Assembly (NCBI GenBank): GCA_963082975.1
Contig: OY720346.1
Span: 25,104,720-25,168,719, forward strand
Direction: 5' to 3'
DNA: 64,000 nt
Source: Labia minor
Lineage: Eukaryota > Arthropoda > Insecta > Dermaptera > Spongiphoridae
In this document: one piece after another, positions 38,101-47,721 of the stretch
Layout: every line of letters begins with the position of its first letter
Position numbering within the stretch: the stretch's first letter is position 1
Notes under the pieces: model-generated
Database searches by the model: none
What the model saw: the letters and a program-made list of their open reading frames with translations, nothing else
Told to the model about the DNA's origin: nothing
Position numbers and translations under genes: made by a program

Positions 38101-41100
38101 GATGGAGAATATAGTAGTTGAATGGGTGTAGCTCAGGATAGAAACACTTGGAGAAATGCGGTAGCTGCGGCCAAGAACACTCGGGTCACAGAGATAGATA
38201 GTTACTAAATCTAATAAATTAACAAAGATAGATAGAAATTTTATTATATAGTATAAATAATTTTCATAATTGTTTTTTTCCTTTTAGAACGATGGCACAA
38301 GAACCTTCATCATCAGGTAGCAAGTTCTCTACCCATTCTCTTCCACGAACTACAAGTACCAAAGCTAGAAGCCCTTCACCAGTTACGAGTCCTGCCGGTC
38401 GTATTTCCTCTGAACCTCCAACACTTAGTCCTTGTCTAGAAAGGCGTCCAACTACACCAGGGACTGGAAGTTCTGCTCCAGAATCTACTACACCGGAGGT
38501 AAATATTCTATTTTTAAACATATATATAAGTTACATCCTCCACCTGGATGGCTCAGTTTCAAATAGGATTGAAAGGAGGAATGTATTGATGCTAATGTTT
38601 GTTATCAAATTTATTTTATCTAAGGGTTGGAGCACAGGAAACAAGGTTTAAAAGGACAGCACAAAGTTTATTAATTATAATTTTATTTATTTGTATTAAT
38701 TATATTATTAATATAAATTGTATTATAATTATTTGCAATAAAATATTTGTAGAAGCAATTATGAGAATGGGGTATTGGGGGGTTGTTCGTTTTGACGTCG
38801 TGACTACACTAACATGTCGACCCGCTTTGGGAGGTTGATAGACTTAACCACAATGGTCTATCAGGAGGAGTGTGAACTCTGGTAGATAGCTGTTACCAGT
38901 ATATTGCGATTAACGATATCTATTCACCTCAAGACGAGGAATTTCACCTCGGAGCTACCTGACACTAGTAGACACAGACACGTACAGGGGTTAGAAGAAG
39001 GTATTATGCGCCGATGAGATTGAGAGTGAGCCGATTATTGGTTAACGACTAATACTGGAAATTAGCCGGAGTTGAGGGTCAATTTGATGTTGATGAAACC
39101 GGGGTCAAAGTGACGTAAAGACGGCCTTGATGACACACTTCAACTGGTTCACGTTGGGAGCGGAGTCGATATTTAAAGGGGTCTCAGGCATTAGTATTGG
39201 TGTAATGAGTTTAGTCCATGTGTGAGAATTGTTTATCTTATCTGACTTCGCGTGATGGGCAGATGGCTCAGCCCAGACTTCGTGGGATTGTTTATATTTT
39301 GATTTTGAGTACCACATGGCTAGTCTTTGTGTAGGTGTTTATTTTATCTTGACTGTTTATCTTATTTGGGGTTTGCCTTCCACCAGATGTTTGTAACATA
39401 ATCCCTGTGGGATCGTTCTTCTTTAACAGAATGTTTATATTATTTTTGCTAAGGTGTTTATGTTATGCGATAACATAACTCCTCCCTTCTGAGAATGGAA
39501 TTTCGGGGCTAGGGGTGGTTTCATTGCTTTCTACATTACTCTTTACAACTTTGTTATTCTTTACATTTTTTTTATTTTTTACATTTTCTTTATATTTTAT
39601 AAAAACTATTATCGAAGTTACATCTGTTATTATTATAATTATAATCGTTGTTACAAATGTTATTAGAATTATTACATTATTAGTGCTTTTCGGAAAAAAA
39701 TCAATATCTTCAATTTTATTAAGTTCTTTTCTCTCTATTTCAATTGAATTTATATTATTTATCTTTACTTTATACGTTTCATTAATTATTAAGTTTTTTA
39801 TATTATTATTATTGGAAATTAATAATGGCATTTCCTTGGTATTTTTTACATTAGTTTTACAATCTTTTTATCATTAATTTTACAATAATCATTCTTAATT
39901 TTATATATTCCCTTTTTTAAGTATTTATTTAAATTGTTGCAGGATAATTGGATTTTATTATTGTCGTTTACATTTAATATTACAGTTTCTGTATTTGGGA
40001 TTATTAAGTAATCTGGGAAATAGTCTAATTTATACAATTGACAATTTTCAAGTCTGTCATTTTGAATTAACATTTTAATACAATTGGAGATATAATCATA
40101 ATTTAGTTTACAATATAGTGTTTCATGTAGATAGAAACATGTATCAACTTTTGTTAGATTATTATCTGAAATAATTAAATTTAAAAGTTTCATTTATAAT
40201 ATACTTTTTATCATTAATTAAAATTGGCAATGGTGCGAATTGATAAATGCTTCTATTTGTTGGTTTATAATTTGAAATTTCTAAGATGATATCAATATAA
40301 TTATTATGTAATTTACAGAATGGTTTTACAAATGAATAGGTTTCCCAAAAATCGTTGAATTTAATTGTTAATTGATTAGTTTCGAATATTTTGATTAGTT
40401 CTTTATAAGAAATTATTGATTCGTGAAGAATATTTAAATTACAGAATGTTAATGCTGTTTCTATCTAATTTTTATTAGTTTTGAAAATTTCAAAAAAATT
40501 TTGAAAAATCTCTCTACTGATTCCATGTTTTGTTTTAATCTCAATTGGATCGAAAATGAAGTTTTTTGAAAAATGTTTATTTGCTAAATTTTTATTAATA
40601 AAAGAATTTGTACTACCTGTGTCTAAAAATATTTTGAATTTTATTTTATTATCGATTATATAGGGTAATTTTGAAAAATAATTTTTTAATTCGGTTCGGG
40701 GTTGATCGAGGCCGTTGAGTCTAAAAAATTTTCTTCTGGGGGGTTTTCATCATCATGTTCATAACGTTCATAATGTTCATAATTTTCAATTTCATGATTA
40801 TTAAAATTTGGATTTCTATTAAAATTATGATTTCTAAAATGTGGGGTTGAATTTTGGTTTCTGAAATTCGTGGTTGAATTCTGATTTCTAAAATTCGAAG
40901 GTGAATTTTGATTTCGAAATTGTTGGGGTGAGTTTTGTGTTGGGGGTGGATTTTGAAGTTGATTTGAAAGGTTACGAGGTTGAAAAAACGTTTGTCGTCT
41001 CATTCTGATTAAAATTTTGATTTGGGGGTGTGGCGTTAATTTCTTTTTGATAATTATTGTTTAGTAAGCTGAGGGCTTCATCTAAACTTTGGGGTCTTTT

Positions 41101-44100
41101 GTTCTTAATAGTGATCCTATGGGTCTTTTAAATTATTTAAACATGTTCGGAGTGCGGTTCTCCCATAACAATCCTTTAATTCGCGACTCCCATTGAAATG
41201 TAAAATGTTATAATTAATTAATAGATTTAAATGTGTTTGTATTTTTTTATAAAATTCTAAAAAGGTATTGAAATTTTGTTTTAGATTTACTAATTGATAG
41301 ATTAGGGTGCTATCATCCCTTTTGTCTGAATATATGTCTATTAACGTTTGTTTCACGTCATTCCACGTTGTCACTTGTCTGTTGGCTATATAAATGCTAG
41401 GTTCACCTTGTATTTTTGATTTAATTCGTCCTAGAATATAACCATTTCTTGGATCGTCTGTATTGGTATTATTATAAAATTGTTTGATAGCTTTGTCTGA
41501 TTCTAAAATAAAAGAAGTTAAGGTGGAGGGGTCACCATTGAATACTGGGACTATTTCTAAATATTCTTTTAAATCACTTATTGAAAATGACGTGAAGTCG
41601 GCCTCGATGACACACTTCAACTGGTTCACGTTGGGAGCGGAGTCGATATTTAAAGGGGTCTCAGGCATTAGTATTGGTGTAATGAGTTTAGTCCATGTGT
41701 GAGAATTGTTTATAAGAATCTGACTTCGCGTGATGGGCAGATGGCCCAGCCCAGACTTCGTGGGATTGTTTATATTTTGATTTTGAGTACCAGATTGCTA
41801 GTCTTTGTGTAGGTGTTTATTTTATCTTGACTGTTTATCTTATTTTGGGTTTGCCTTCCACCAGATGTTTGTAACATAATCCCTGTGGGATCGTTCTTCT
41901 TTAACAGAATGTTTATATTATCTTTGCTAAGGTGTTTATGTTATGCGATAACATAACTTATATATATATATAATTCCAATACCTTCTATATAATACTCTT
42001 CATTTAAAATATTTTTATTCCAGGTTCCACCTCCAAAACCGAGTCGTATTCCTTCGCTGTTAAATCGAACTGATTCGAAAGAATCCGAAGGTGTTATTAT
42101 TGGCGGTGGGGTGGTTGTCGAAGCACCTGGTATGGCTGGTGGAGGTTTCCATCGAGTTGCATCATATCATGCCTCCGGAAGTGATTCTGGAAATGGAAGT
42201 GGAGATTCTGCTCAGAGTTCCGCTACAGGACCTGAACCTGTGGAACCTCCACCTCCTCCTCGAGGAGTTGTCATCAAAAATCCTCGGTAAATTTCTTTTA
42301 ATTAATCTGAAAAAAAAAATGAAATTATAACTTTGCACTATCATTTACATTCATTAATAAAAAGAATAATCAACAAATGGTTTATAATTAATTTTAAGTC
42401 CCAAAGAATATAAGTATATATTTATATTTAATATGTAAATTAAAACTTAATTGTTAATATTTAAAAATTATAAAAAAAACATTTTTCAATTTTAAAGAAA
42501 TGGATTTAGACTTTACATTAAGACATATTTCAGTTGGATATAATCTCAATTTCTTAAAAATTTTTTTGTTTTTGTTTTTTGGTTTTCGGAATTTAACCAT
42601 TTTGTCAATTATATATCTTTTGAATTTTATATTAATATATTTATATTTTTATTCAATATTGTTTCTAATTAATTATAAATTATATGAATTTCGATCTCAA
42701 GTTTAACAGACCAGGACTATAGCCACAAGACTTCCTAGTGCTCCTAGTCATTAGTTATATTTTAACACAACTCTATAAATAAACTTTATAATATATAACT
42801 CAGGTCAATAAAAATAAAAACTTTATTTTATATTTGAATTTTTAAATTAAATTTAAATTAAATATATTGTTATTAATTTCAATTGTATATTTTAGCTATC
42901 ATGTTCGTGCTCCGGGTCGAGTATTGGAATACGACTCTGCTGAAGAAGCAAATGTTCAGGTTTTGGCACCCCCAGATCCAGCTCCAAAAAGCGCTTTTGA
43001 TCTTGATAATTTCCATACATTACTATTACCAAGTATCGAAAACAAACCTTTAGATTCTTCGGCTTTACAGGTAAGAAAACATTTGAAGTGAAGGTGAAGT
43101 GAGGGTACGTCGATGAAATTAAATGAAAATATTTTTCTTAATATTTTATTATCAGGGAGTTCGAATGATTCTACAAGAGACTGGACCAAGAGTACTGGCT
43201 AACCATTTAACTCGCGTCGATTTGGAGTTAACAGTGGGTGTCACGGGTGCGGGTGCTGCCGATGCCGATTTAGGCTTAGGAGTTTCTTGTGGTCTTGAGC
43301 TTATTGCACTGCCACATGGCTCACAACTCAGAAAGGATCTAATAGAAAGGTTTGTTAACTAATATATTTTCACCTATAATCTTTTTTTTTTTTGGAAATA
43401 GAACTTTGATTTTTATCTACGAATCTAATCATATTATTGAGCAATAATTGTATATATTTATATTTATGATCTCAAAAAAGATGCTAAGAATATTTGAAAT
43501 GAAGAATTTATCTGAGGAAAAGTCGTTTTGTAGTTTTCTCTATTTTAAAATAATTAATTATTGAAAATCAATAAATTTCAAAGTGTATATAAAAATCATT
43601 CATTGGAATATTTTAAGTGTTTTCTATTAATCTTTGAAATATATAATATATAAGAAAAAATAAACATTAATATGTAAATATTATTATATTATTTATTATA
43701 AATATTGTTATTATTATTATTATTATTCATGTTTTGAAGATAAGAATTTGATCCATTTTGAACTAATATATTTTTTTTTCTTTTTTTCCAGAACTGAATG
43801 TTTAAAGCTTTTAGTGTCTACCACCATTCTCACCTGTGCCACTGAAACTGAAAGAGCAGAGTTATTAAATAAATGGATTCTAGTTGCCATTGACACAAAG
43901 ACTGCTCTAGGCAATCTTTATGGTTTTTGTGGTATAATGATGGGATTATGTATGCCTCAGGTAAATTTGAATATATTCTATATTATACAGGGTGATTATA
44001 AAAGGACTTTACAACTTTGAAAGCACATAGATATTTATTGAAATTACTTACAGAATTGAGAAAGGTGTAATTTTATTACAAAACACTTCAAGTTTAACAT

Positions 44101-45603
44101 ATGAGTGTCATTTTGGTTCGATGTGACTGCCCTTGGTAATGCGACATACATCTCACCGATAATCGATTTCTTGCCACACTCGTTTCAGCATATCAGTTGT
44201 AACTTGTGCAACTGCTGCGTTGATCCGATTGATCTGAGGGGTTAAAAAGTTTTCCAGCATATCAAGATAAACAATTCCATGGATAGTTTTTTCCATGAAG
44301 AAAATAGGGCCGTACATTTTAAAATGACTTATGGCACAAAAACGTTTACTTTTGGGCTGTCACGAACGTGTTCAATACTTGCTACCCCAAATTCTAAAAT
44401 TGTGAGTGTTCACCTTGCCATTAACATGAAAAGTCGACTCATCGGTAAAAATGATTTTCTTAAGGAATGTCTCGTCTGCCTCTATCCGATCAAACATCGA
44501 CTCAGAATTCACTACGAGCTATCTTATCTAAGTCACTAATTTGTTGCAGTCATATCTAACCAAAATGACACACATATATTCAACTTGAAGTGTTTTGTAA
44601 TAAAATTACACCTTTCTCAATTCTGTAAGTAATTTCAATAAATATCTATGTGCTTTCAAAGTTGTTAAGTACTTTTATAATCACCCTGTATAATATAAAA
44701 TTTACTGACAATTTCTATTAATTATTATTGTTTTTTATATGATTAGGTGCAACGTCTCTCTGCAACCTGGCATGTTCTACGGCAGCGATTTACCGACAGT
44801 GCATTTAATTTTGAAGCTAAACTACGACCGACATTGAAATCCATGAATGAAAGTACAAATCCACAAGCACCAAATACAACTATTCCACATCTTTTGCCGT
44901 TTGTTCTACTTCAAGAGAGAACTATTGAAGATATTATAGGTAATTTTTTCTTTTGAAGAACAAATTTTATTGAATTATAATCTGAAATATATTAATCGGC
45001 ATAAAATGGATTAAATCTTAATTAAATATAATAATTTAATTTTATATTTGATATTATGTTATTGTTAATTGATCTATAATTAATTTTAATTTAGTTCTTA
45101 AAAATATTTTACATCTATACAGAATATTGTGTAAGAAATGACAAATATAATTATATTAAATTTATTTTGTTTTTATCTTTAAAATGTTAAATAATTGAAA
45201 TTATATTCTAACAGGTTCATCAACTATGGCCAATAATTGTATGTCGGTGTCGTATTTGGGCAGTTGGGAAACTTCTACAACCGATTTGGGACTCACTACC
45301 ATTCTAAGCCATTTGGAAACTGCCCGTAAGTTTGCCAATGATTTAACAACTTTCAGACGAAATGCAGAAATTGTCTTAGCCGGTGCCAAACACGACGATT
45401 TGGTTCACGATGCATTTCGGACAGAATTTCAATTGAAATTCTTGTGGGGTAGTCGGGGTGCCAATGCCGATCCATTTGAACGTCGAGCAAAATTTGAACA
45501 AGTACTCGCTGTTATGTCAGAGAAATGCGAACCACCGATGCCAGTTGCAACGCCTCCACTGTCGCCAACTGCTGGACAAGCGGCTGTCGCTACAGCCGTC
45601 TGA
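34999..45603 (+). CDS. BCAR3: NSP-family adaptor protein, BCAR3/SH2D3-like (11 exons, 5' end missing)
   Basis: Exons: 34999-35180, 35819-35978, 36115-36335, 36399-36638, 38288-38498, 42024-42286, 42896-43070, 43156-43349, 43792-43960, 44747-44939, 45215-45603. All joins are GT-AG and in frame, giving 798 residues plus TGA. Visible parts are an Ala/Pro-rich start and the family helix LKKALELELSLDSRDLR (residues about 44-60). An SH2 domain follows (about 61-165) with FLVRD holding the phosphotyrosine-binding Arg. A Ser/Pro-rich linker leads to a C-terminal Cdc25-homology domain (about 440-775). Known NSP proteins link receptor tyrosine kinases and integrins to Cas-family scaffolds; their Cdc25-like domain binds the Cas C-terminus and is not an active exchange factor. 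The size is close to human BCAR3 (825 residues). The first exon opens at an acceptor, so an upstream start exon is missing. The match is to the family; I cannot separate BCAR3 from SH2D3C orthology. Confidence 0.93.
35438..35642 (+). mobile_element. Miniature mariner element in intron 1
   Basis: The 205-bp element has inverted ends GGTTGTTCAATAAGTTCGC / GCGAACTTATTGAACAACC and is flanked by TA on each side (35436-35437, 35643-35644). It still encodes the last residues of a mariner transposase on the + strand (DRWNKSIEVEGNYAEK, stop near 35580). It is therefore an internally deleted mariner that kept the 3' part of its gene. Confidence 0.85.
35819..35978 (+). CDS. BCAR3: Adaptor gene exon 2: first half of SH2 domain
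   Basis: Acceptor TTTTCAG, donor AAG|GTTAAT. It encodes SHAWYHGQIPRSRAEEIIDR, then GDFLVRDCTSQPGNYVLTC and CRCKSMPLHFVINK. The WYHG opening and FLVRD motif are standard for NSP SH2 domains. It ends in phase 0. Confidence 0.93.
36115..36335 (+). CDS. BCAR3: Adaptor gene exon 3: second half of SH2 domain
   Basis: Acceptor TTTTATAG, donor CAG|GTATGT. It encodes VIQPETVYERVQFQFEDEAY, DTVPDLITFYVGSGRPITLA, and then a basic/proline stretch. The pattern FVGSGRPIT matches the family's YVGNRRPI segment that ends the SH2 domain. Confidence 0.93.
36399..36638 (+). CDS. BCAR3: Adaptor gene exon 4: Ser/Pro-rich linker
   Basis: The preceding intron is only 63 bp. The exon encodes YSPYNYKSPVHSPPRNK, basic PPRLPSKKQRSQSLT and a Ser/Thr-rich tail ending SSLIR. 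Several S/T-P sites suggest a phosphorylated, disordered linker, as in other NSP proteins. Donor AAG|GTTTGT. Confidence 0.88.
37174..38205 (+). mobile_element. Rearranged LINE copy in intron 4, carrying an inserted hAT element
   Basis: Segments match the LINE at 20494-21525 in + orientation: the VEKLIDAGKEVGLEINS region near 37185-37230, the GNA-Y-HAVKGLT region near 37400, and the C-terminal end through TTGGAGAAATGCGG...AAGAACACTCGGGTCACAGAGATAGATAG near 38145-38200. The stretch about 37503-37617 is the same family in inverted orientation, so the copy was rearranged. It is interrupted at 37704-37908 by a hAT-type element. Many frame breaks show it is dead. Confidence 0.8.
37696..37916. mobile_element. 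hAT miniature element, SPIN/Charlie-like, with 8-bp target duplication
   Basis: The body 37704-37908 (205 bp) starts CAGTGTTTCTCAACC and ends GGTTGAGAATCACTG, inverted repeats with one mismatch. The 8-bp duplication GCATAACC sits at 37696-37703 and 37909-37916. The right end, read inwards, is CAGTGATTCTCAACCTGTGG followed by GCGCGCCCCCTTGAGGGG. That closely resembles the ends I remember for the SPIN (space invader) and Charlie hAT families. It has no coding capacity. The family assignment is by recollection; the repeats and duplication are seen directly. Confidence 0.85.
38288..38498 (+). CDS. BCAR3: Adaptor gene exon 5: linker
   Basis: Acceptor CTTTTAG, donor GAG|GTAAAT. It encodes a Ser/Thr/Pro-rich linker (STHSLPRTTSTKARSPSPV, PTLSPCLERRPTTPGTGSSA). 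No fold is expected. It ends in phase 0. The - strand ORF at 38264-38521 is its shadow. Confidence 0.88.
38780..39107. other. GC-richer unassigned segment in intron 5
   Basis: This stretch is richer in G+C than the intron around it and abuts the retroelement fossil. It has no open frame of note on either strand. It could belong to the same element or to an older insertion; I cannot tell which. Confidence 0.35.
39108..41958 (-). mobile_element. Errantivirus-like (gypsy group) LTR element fossil in intron 5
   Basis: A direct repeat of about 370 bp occurs at both ends (about 39108-39480 and 41585-41958). On the - strand the repeat starts AGTTATG, as errantivirus LTRs typically start with AGTTA. 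Between the repeats are remnants of gag (with an Asn/Gln-rich C-terminal part), a short protease stretch and an env-like membrane-anchored protein whose end runs into the LTR, as known for this group. No reverse transcriptase or integrase was recognised. The element is broken, with at least about four breaks. The repeats differ by roughly 3% by eye, so it is not recent. The left repeat continues past the LTR into leader and early gag, so the left end is a partial second copy. Confidence 0.8.
42024..42286 (+). CDS. BCAR3: Adaptor gene exon 6: Gly/Pro-rich linker
   Basis: Acceptor TTATTCCAG, donor TCG|GTAAAT. It encodes VPPPKPSRIPSLLNRTDSK, a glycine-rich patch (IIGGGVVVEAPGMAGGGF), a Ser/Gly stretch and PPPPPRGVVIKNP. 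The PPPKPSR and PPPPPR motifs could bind SH3 domains (inference). It ends in phase 2. Confidence 0.88.
42287..42895. other. Intron 6
   Basis: AT-rich intron sequence with no insertion recognised. The ORF at 42500-42706 is phenylalanine/leucine-rich low-complexity sequence and not a gene. Confidence 0.6.
42896..43070 (+). CDS. BCAR3: Adaptor gene exon 7: start of Cdc25-homology region
   Basis: Acceptor TATTTTAG, donor CAG|GTAAGA. It encodes YHVRAPGRVLEYDSAEEANV and FDLDNFHTLLLPSIENKPLD. The last part matches the vertebrate family's F-LPPENKPLE segment that opens the C-terminal domain. It ends in phase 0. Confidence 0.92.
43156..43349 (+). CDS. BCAR3: Adaptor gene exon 8: Cdc25-homology domain
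   Basis: Acceptor TTATCAG, donor AAG|GTTTGT. It encodes GVRMILQETGPRVLANHLTR, then VTGAGAADADLGLGVSCGLE and LIALPHGSQLRKDLIE. The VSSGLELITLPHG motif of the family is clear. The family-level known point is that this fold lacks normal exchange activity and instead clasps Cas-protein C-termini. Confidence 0.93.
43792..43960 (+). CDS. BCAR3: Adaptor gene exon 9: Cdc25-homology domain
   Basis: A long pyrimidine tract and CCAG acceptor; donor CAG|GTAAAT. It encodes TECLKLLVSTTILTCATETE, RAELLNKWILVAIDTKTALG and NLYGFCGIMMGLCMPQ. This matches the family's helical core (L-KIIQVAVELKDSMGDLYSF). It ends in phase 0. Confidence 0.93.
43986..44690 (-). mobile_element. Tc1/mariner element, internally deleted, with about 110-bp inverted ends (intron 9)
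   Basis: The body 43988-44688 (701 bp) is flanked by TA. Its ends CAGGGTGATTATAAAAG / CTTTTATAATCACCCTG begin nearly perfect inverted repeats of about 110 bp that extend to the AACTTGAAGTGTTTTG block. The - strand interior encodes the middle of a transposase: LKKIIFTDESTFHVNGKVN, then RIWGS, then KMYGPIFFMEKTIHG and DMLENFL. FTDEST holds one of the catalytic aspartates. At least one stop interrupts it and the rest of the gene is gone, so the copy is inactive. The + strand ORF at 44279-44539 is a shadow of it. Confidence 0.88.
44747..44939 (+). CDS. BCAR3: Adaptor gene exon 10: Cdc25-homology domain
   Basis: Acceptor ATGATTAG, donor TAG|GTAATT. It encodes VQRLSATWHVLRQRFTDSAF, NFEAKLRPTLKSMNEST and TIPHLLPFVLLQERTIEDI. 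This parallels the vertebrate ITRLEKTWTALRHQYT and VPLLMPLVTLMER segments. It ends in phase 1. Confidence 0.93.
45215..45603 (+). CDS. BCAR3: Adaptor gene exon 11: end of Cdc25-homology domain and stop
   Basis: Acceptor TCTAACAG. It encodes TTILSHLETARKFANDLTTF, RRNAEIVLAGAKHDDLVHDA, FRTEFQLKFLWGSRGANADP and a Pro/Ala-rich tail ending in TGA at 45601-45603. The FQ-LLWGS-GA motif is strongly conserved in NSP proteins. Confidence 0.94.
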
Positions 45604-45720
45604 GAGAGGCTCGGCCTGACTCACTCCACCGATAATATGTGAGCAGGCCAAATTTCTTTTTTCAATCGCACCGAAATTTTAAAATGAATAAACGCGCTTT
45701 TTTGACCCCTCTTTTTATCA
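45604..45720 (+). other. Probable 3' untranslated region with AATAAA signal
   Basis: Sequence after the stop stays GC-richer for about 100 bp. An AATAAA at 45687-45692 lies about 85 nt after the stop and is the first candidate poly(A) signal, though AATAAA is common by chance here. Confidence 0.45.
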
Positions 45721-47685
45721 GCCGATTCTATGTATTTCTTAACATTTGAAATATTTATACTTCTAATCCGATTGAAACAGTGACAAAGTATTTTATTATT
45801 TTATATGAAAACAATGAATAATATCTTTTATAAAATATTTATATTTTTCATTTTTTCATTATATATATAAATTACTTTTATGATATTGAATTTTGCTTGA
45901 TTGAAATTTAAAAAAAAAAGTGTTTATTATCTACTTTAAGGAATTATTTATTTGAGAAACCAATTTTCTCTTATAAAAATTAAATCACATTAAATGAAAA
46001 CTAAAAAATAAAATAATAATAGTTATTAATTAATAATTTTGATTAGGATAAATGAATGAATATTATATGTATCATTTTAATCACGAAGTTGTTTTTATAT
46101 GAAATAAATATTCACATATCTAATTGTAGTTAAATAAACTTTGTCATTGGTTCATTTAAATTCAAAAGAAATAATCACTATAATATTTACATAAATGTCA
46201 ATGTGAGGGTTCCAAATATGTATCAAATGTTCCTCTTTTTTAAAATAAATACTCATGCTGGAAAAAATATTCCAACGCTGACCACCCGTGTAGTTAGTAT
46301 CTAACCCTTACATAAAAAATAAATATATAAAAAGAAACAAATATGGCTTAAATATAGAGTGAATAAATCAACAATCACGTTTAACTTCGAATTTAAAAAA
46401 AATAAGTAATTAAAAATAAAAACATCATCAACAACAATTTTCATATTTTTTCAATATTATTAATAAAATCAATTAAAAGAGAAAAATTACATTAAAAAAA
46501 AATTCTATACGTAATTAATTTTTATTTAAAAAAAAAATATAATATTATTAAAATATTAACTTTCGAGACTTGTGTACGAGATAATCAAACAAAATTTCAT
46601 CCTGAAGAGAGGAATATTTTTTAATCGAAAATAAAATAAAAAACATTAATTTAACTGAATCAAAATTAAATTTAAGAATATTTCTAAGAATTTTTTTTTA
46701 ATATATACATATATAAACTAATTATCTTTTCGAAAACAACTCTTTAATATATATTTAGATAAATGTGAATTGTAAACACCTCCCCTCCCCAATCCCAATT
46801 AATAGAAAAAAAAATTATATGATAGATTTTATTATATTTCTATTTAACCGAATCTACTATTTGGATAGTTTAATTGTTTTGTTTTATTTGATTTAAGTTT
46901 CTCTTGAAAGTGTGTTTCACAATTCCTCCTCACCCACTCTTCAATAAGATATAAATGCTTGAGGCGATTACTTCTCTGTTTAACTTTGGTATATAGATTT
47001 ATTTACCAAACAGAAACTTTCGTTATTGAAATTCTTACGAGATATTTCTATAAGTACTAAAGAATTTAACTTGAAAATAAATACAAAAACTTTAATCCAA
47101 TTTTTTGGTTAAGAATATGCATCTATATATCAATATATCAATAATTCTGATAATATTTCTCCCAATTTAAATATCCTTTTTAAAATAAATCATGAAATAA
47201 ATATAGTAAATGTTAAAATTTCCAAAAAGAATGGGGAGAAAGAATGGGGGAAAATATTCATCAAACTTTCAGAAAATTTATATATTCTCGCATAGTTTGA
47301 AAAATTCTTGTTTTTTTATTTATTCACAAAAATCAAAGTAGGATTGGTAACATTAACCGTTAATTTATTTTATTTGTTTATAGTTTTTTTAAATATTTTT
47401 TTATAAACGAATGAACTATTATTATGTAAATAATATTTTGTTTTAACTTTTTTGAAACAAAGTTAAAAAATTTTATATAATTATCGAAAGAAACCATAAA
47501 AATAACCTCATCCATACGAATCTTTTTAAAATGAATAAATGTTATTAGATATATTTATAACAAAAAAAATAATAAAATAGATACTGAAAATTTACTATAA
47601 TATACTATAACAATATATATATATTATATATATATACATATTGTACATATTTATAACATTTTAGCCTTTTTTTATTATTTAGTAG

Positions 47686-47721
<36 letters not shown>

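Noticed and set aside
38264-38521. 85-codon ORF on the - strand
   Set aside because: Exact antisense shadow of adaptor exon 5, whose frame and splice sites are well supported.
39515-39877. 120-codon hydrophobic ORF on the + strand
   Set aside because: Antisense reading of AT-rich sequence inside the gypsy-type fossil.
42091-42344. 79-codon + ORF and 60-codon - ORF
   Set aside because: Both are other frames of adaptor exon 6.
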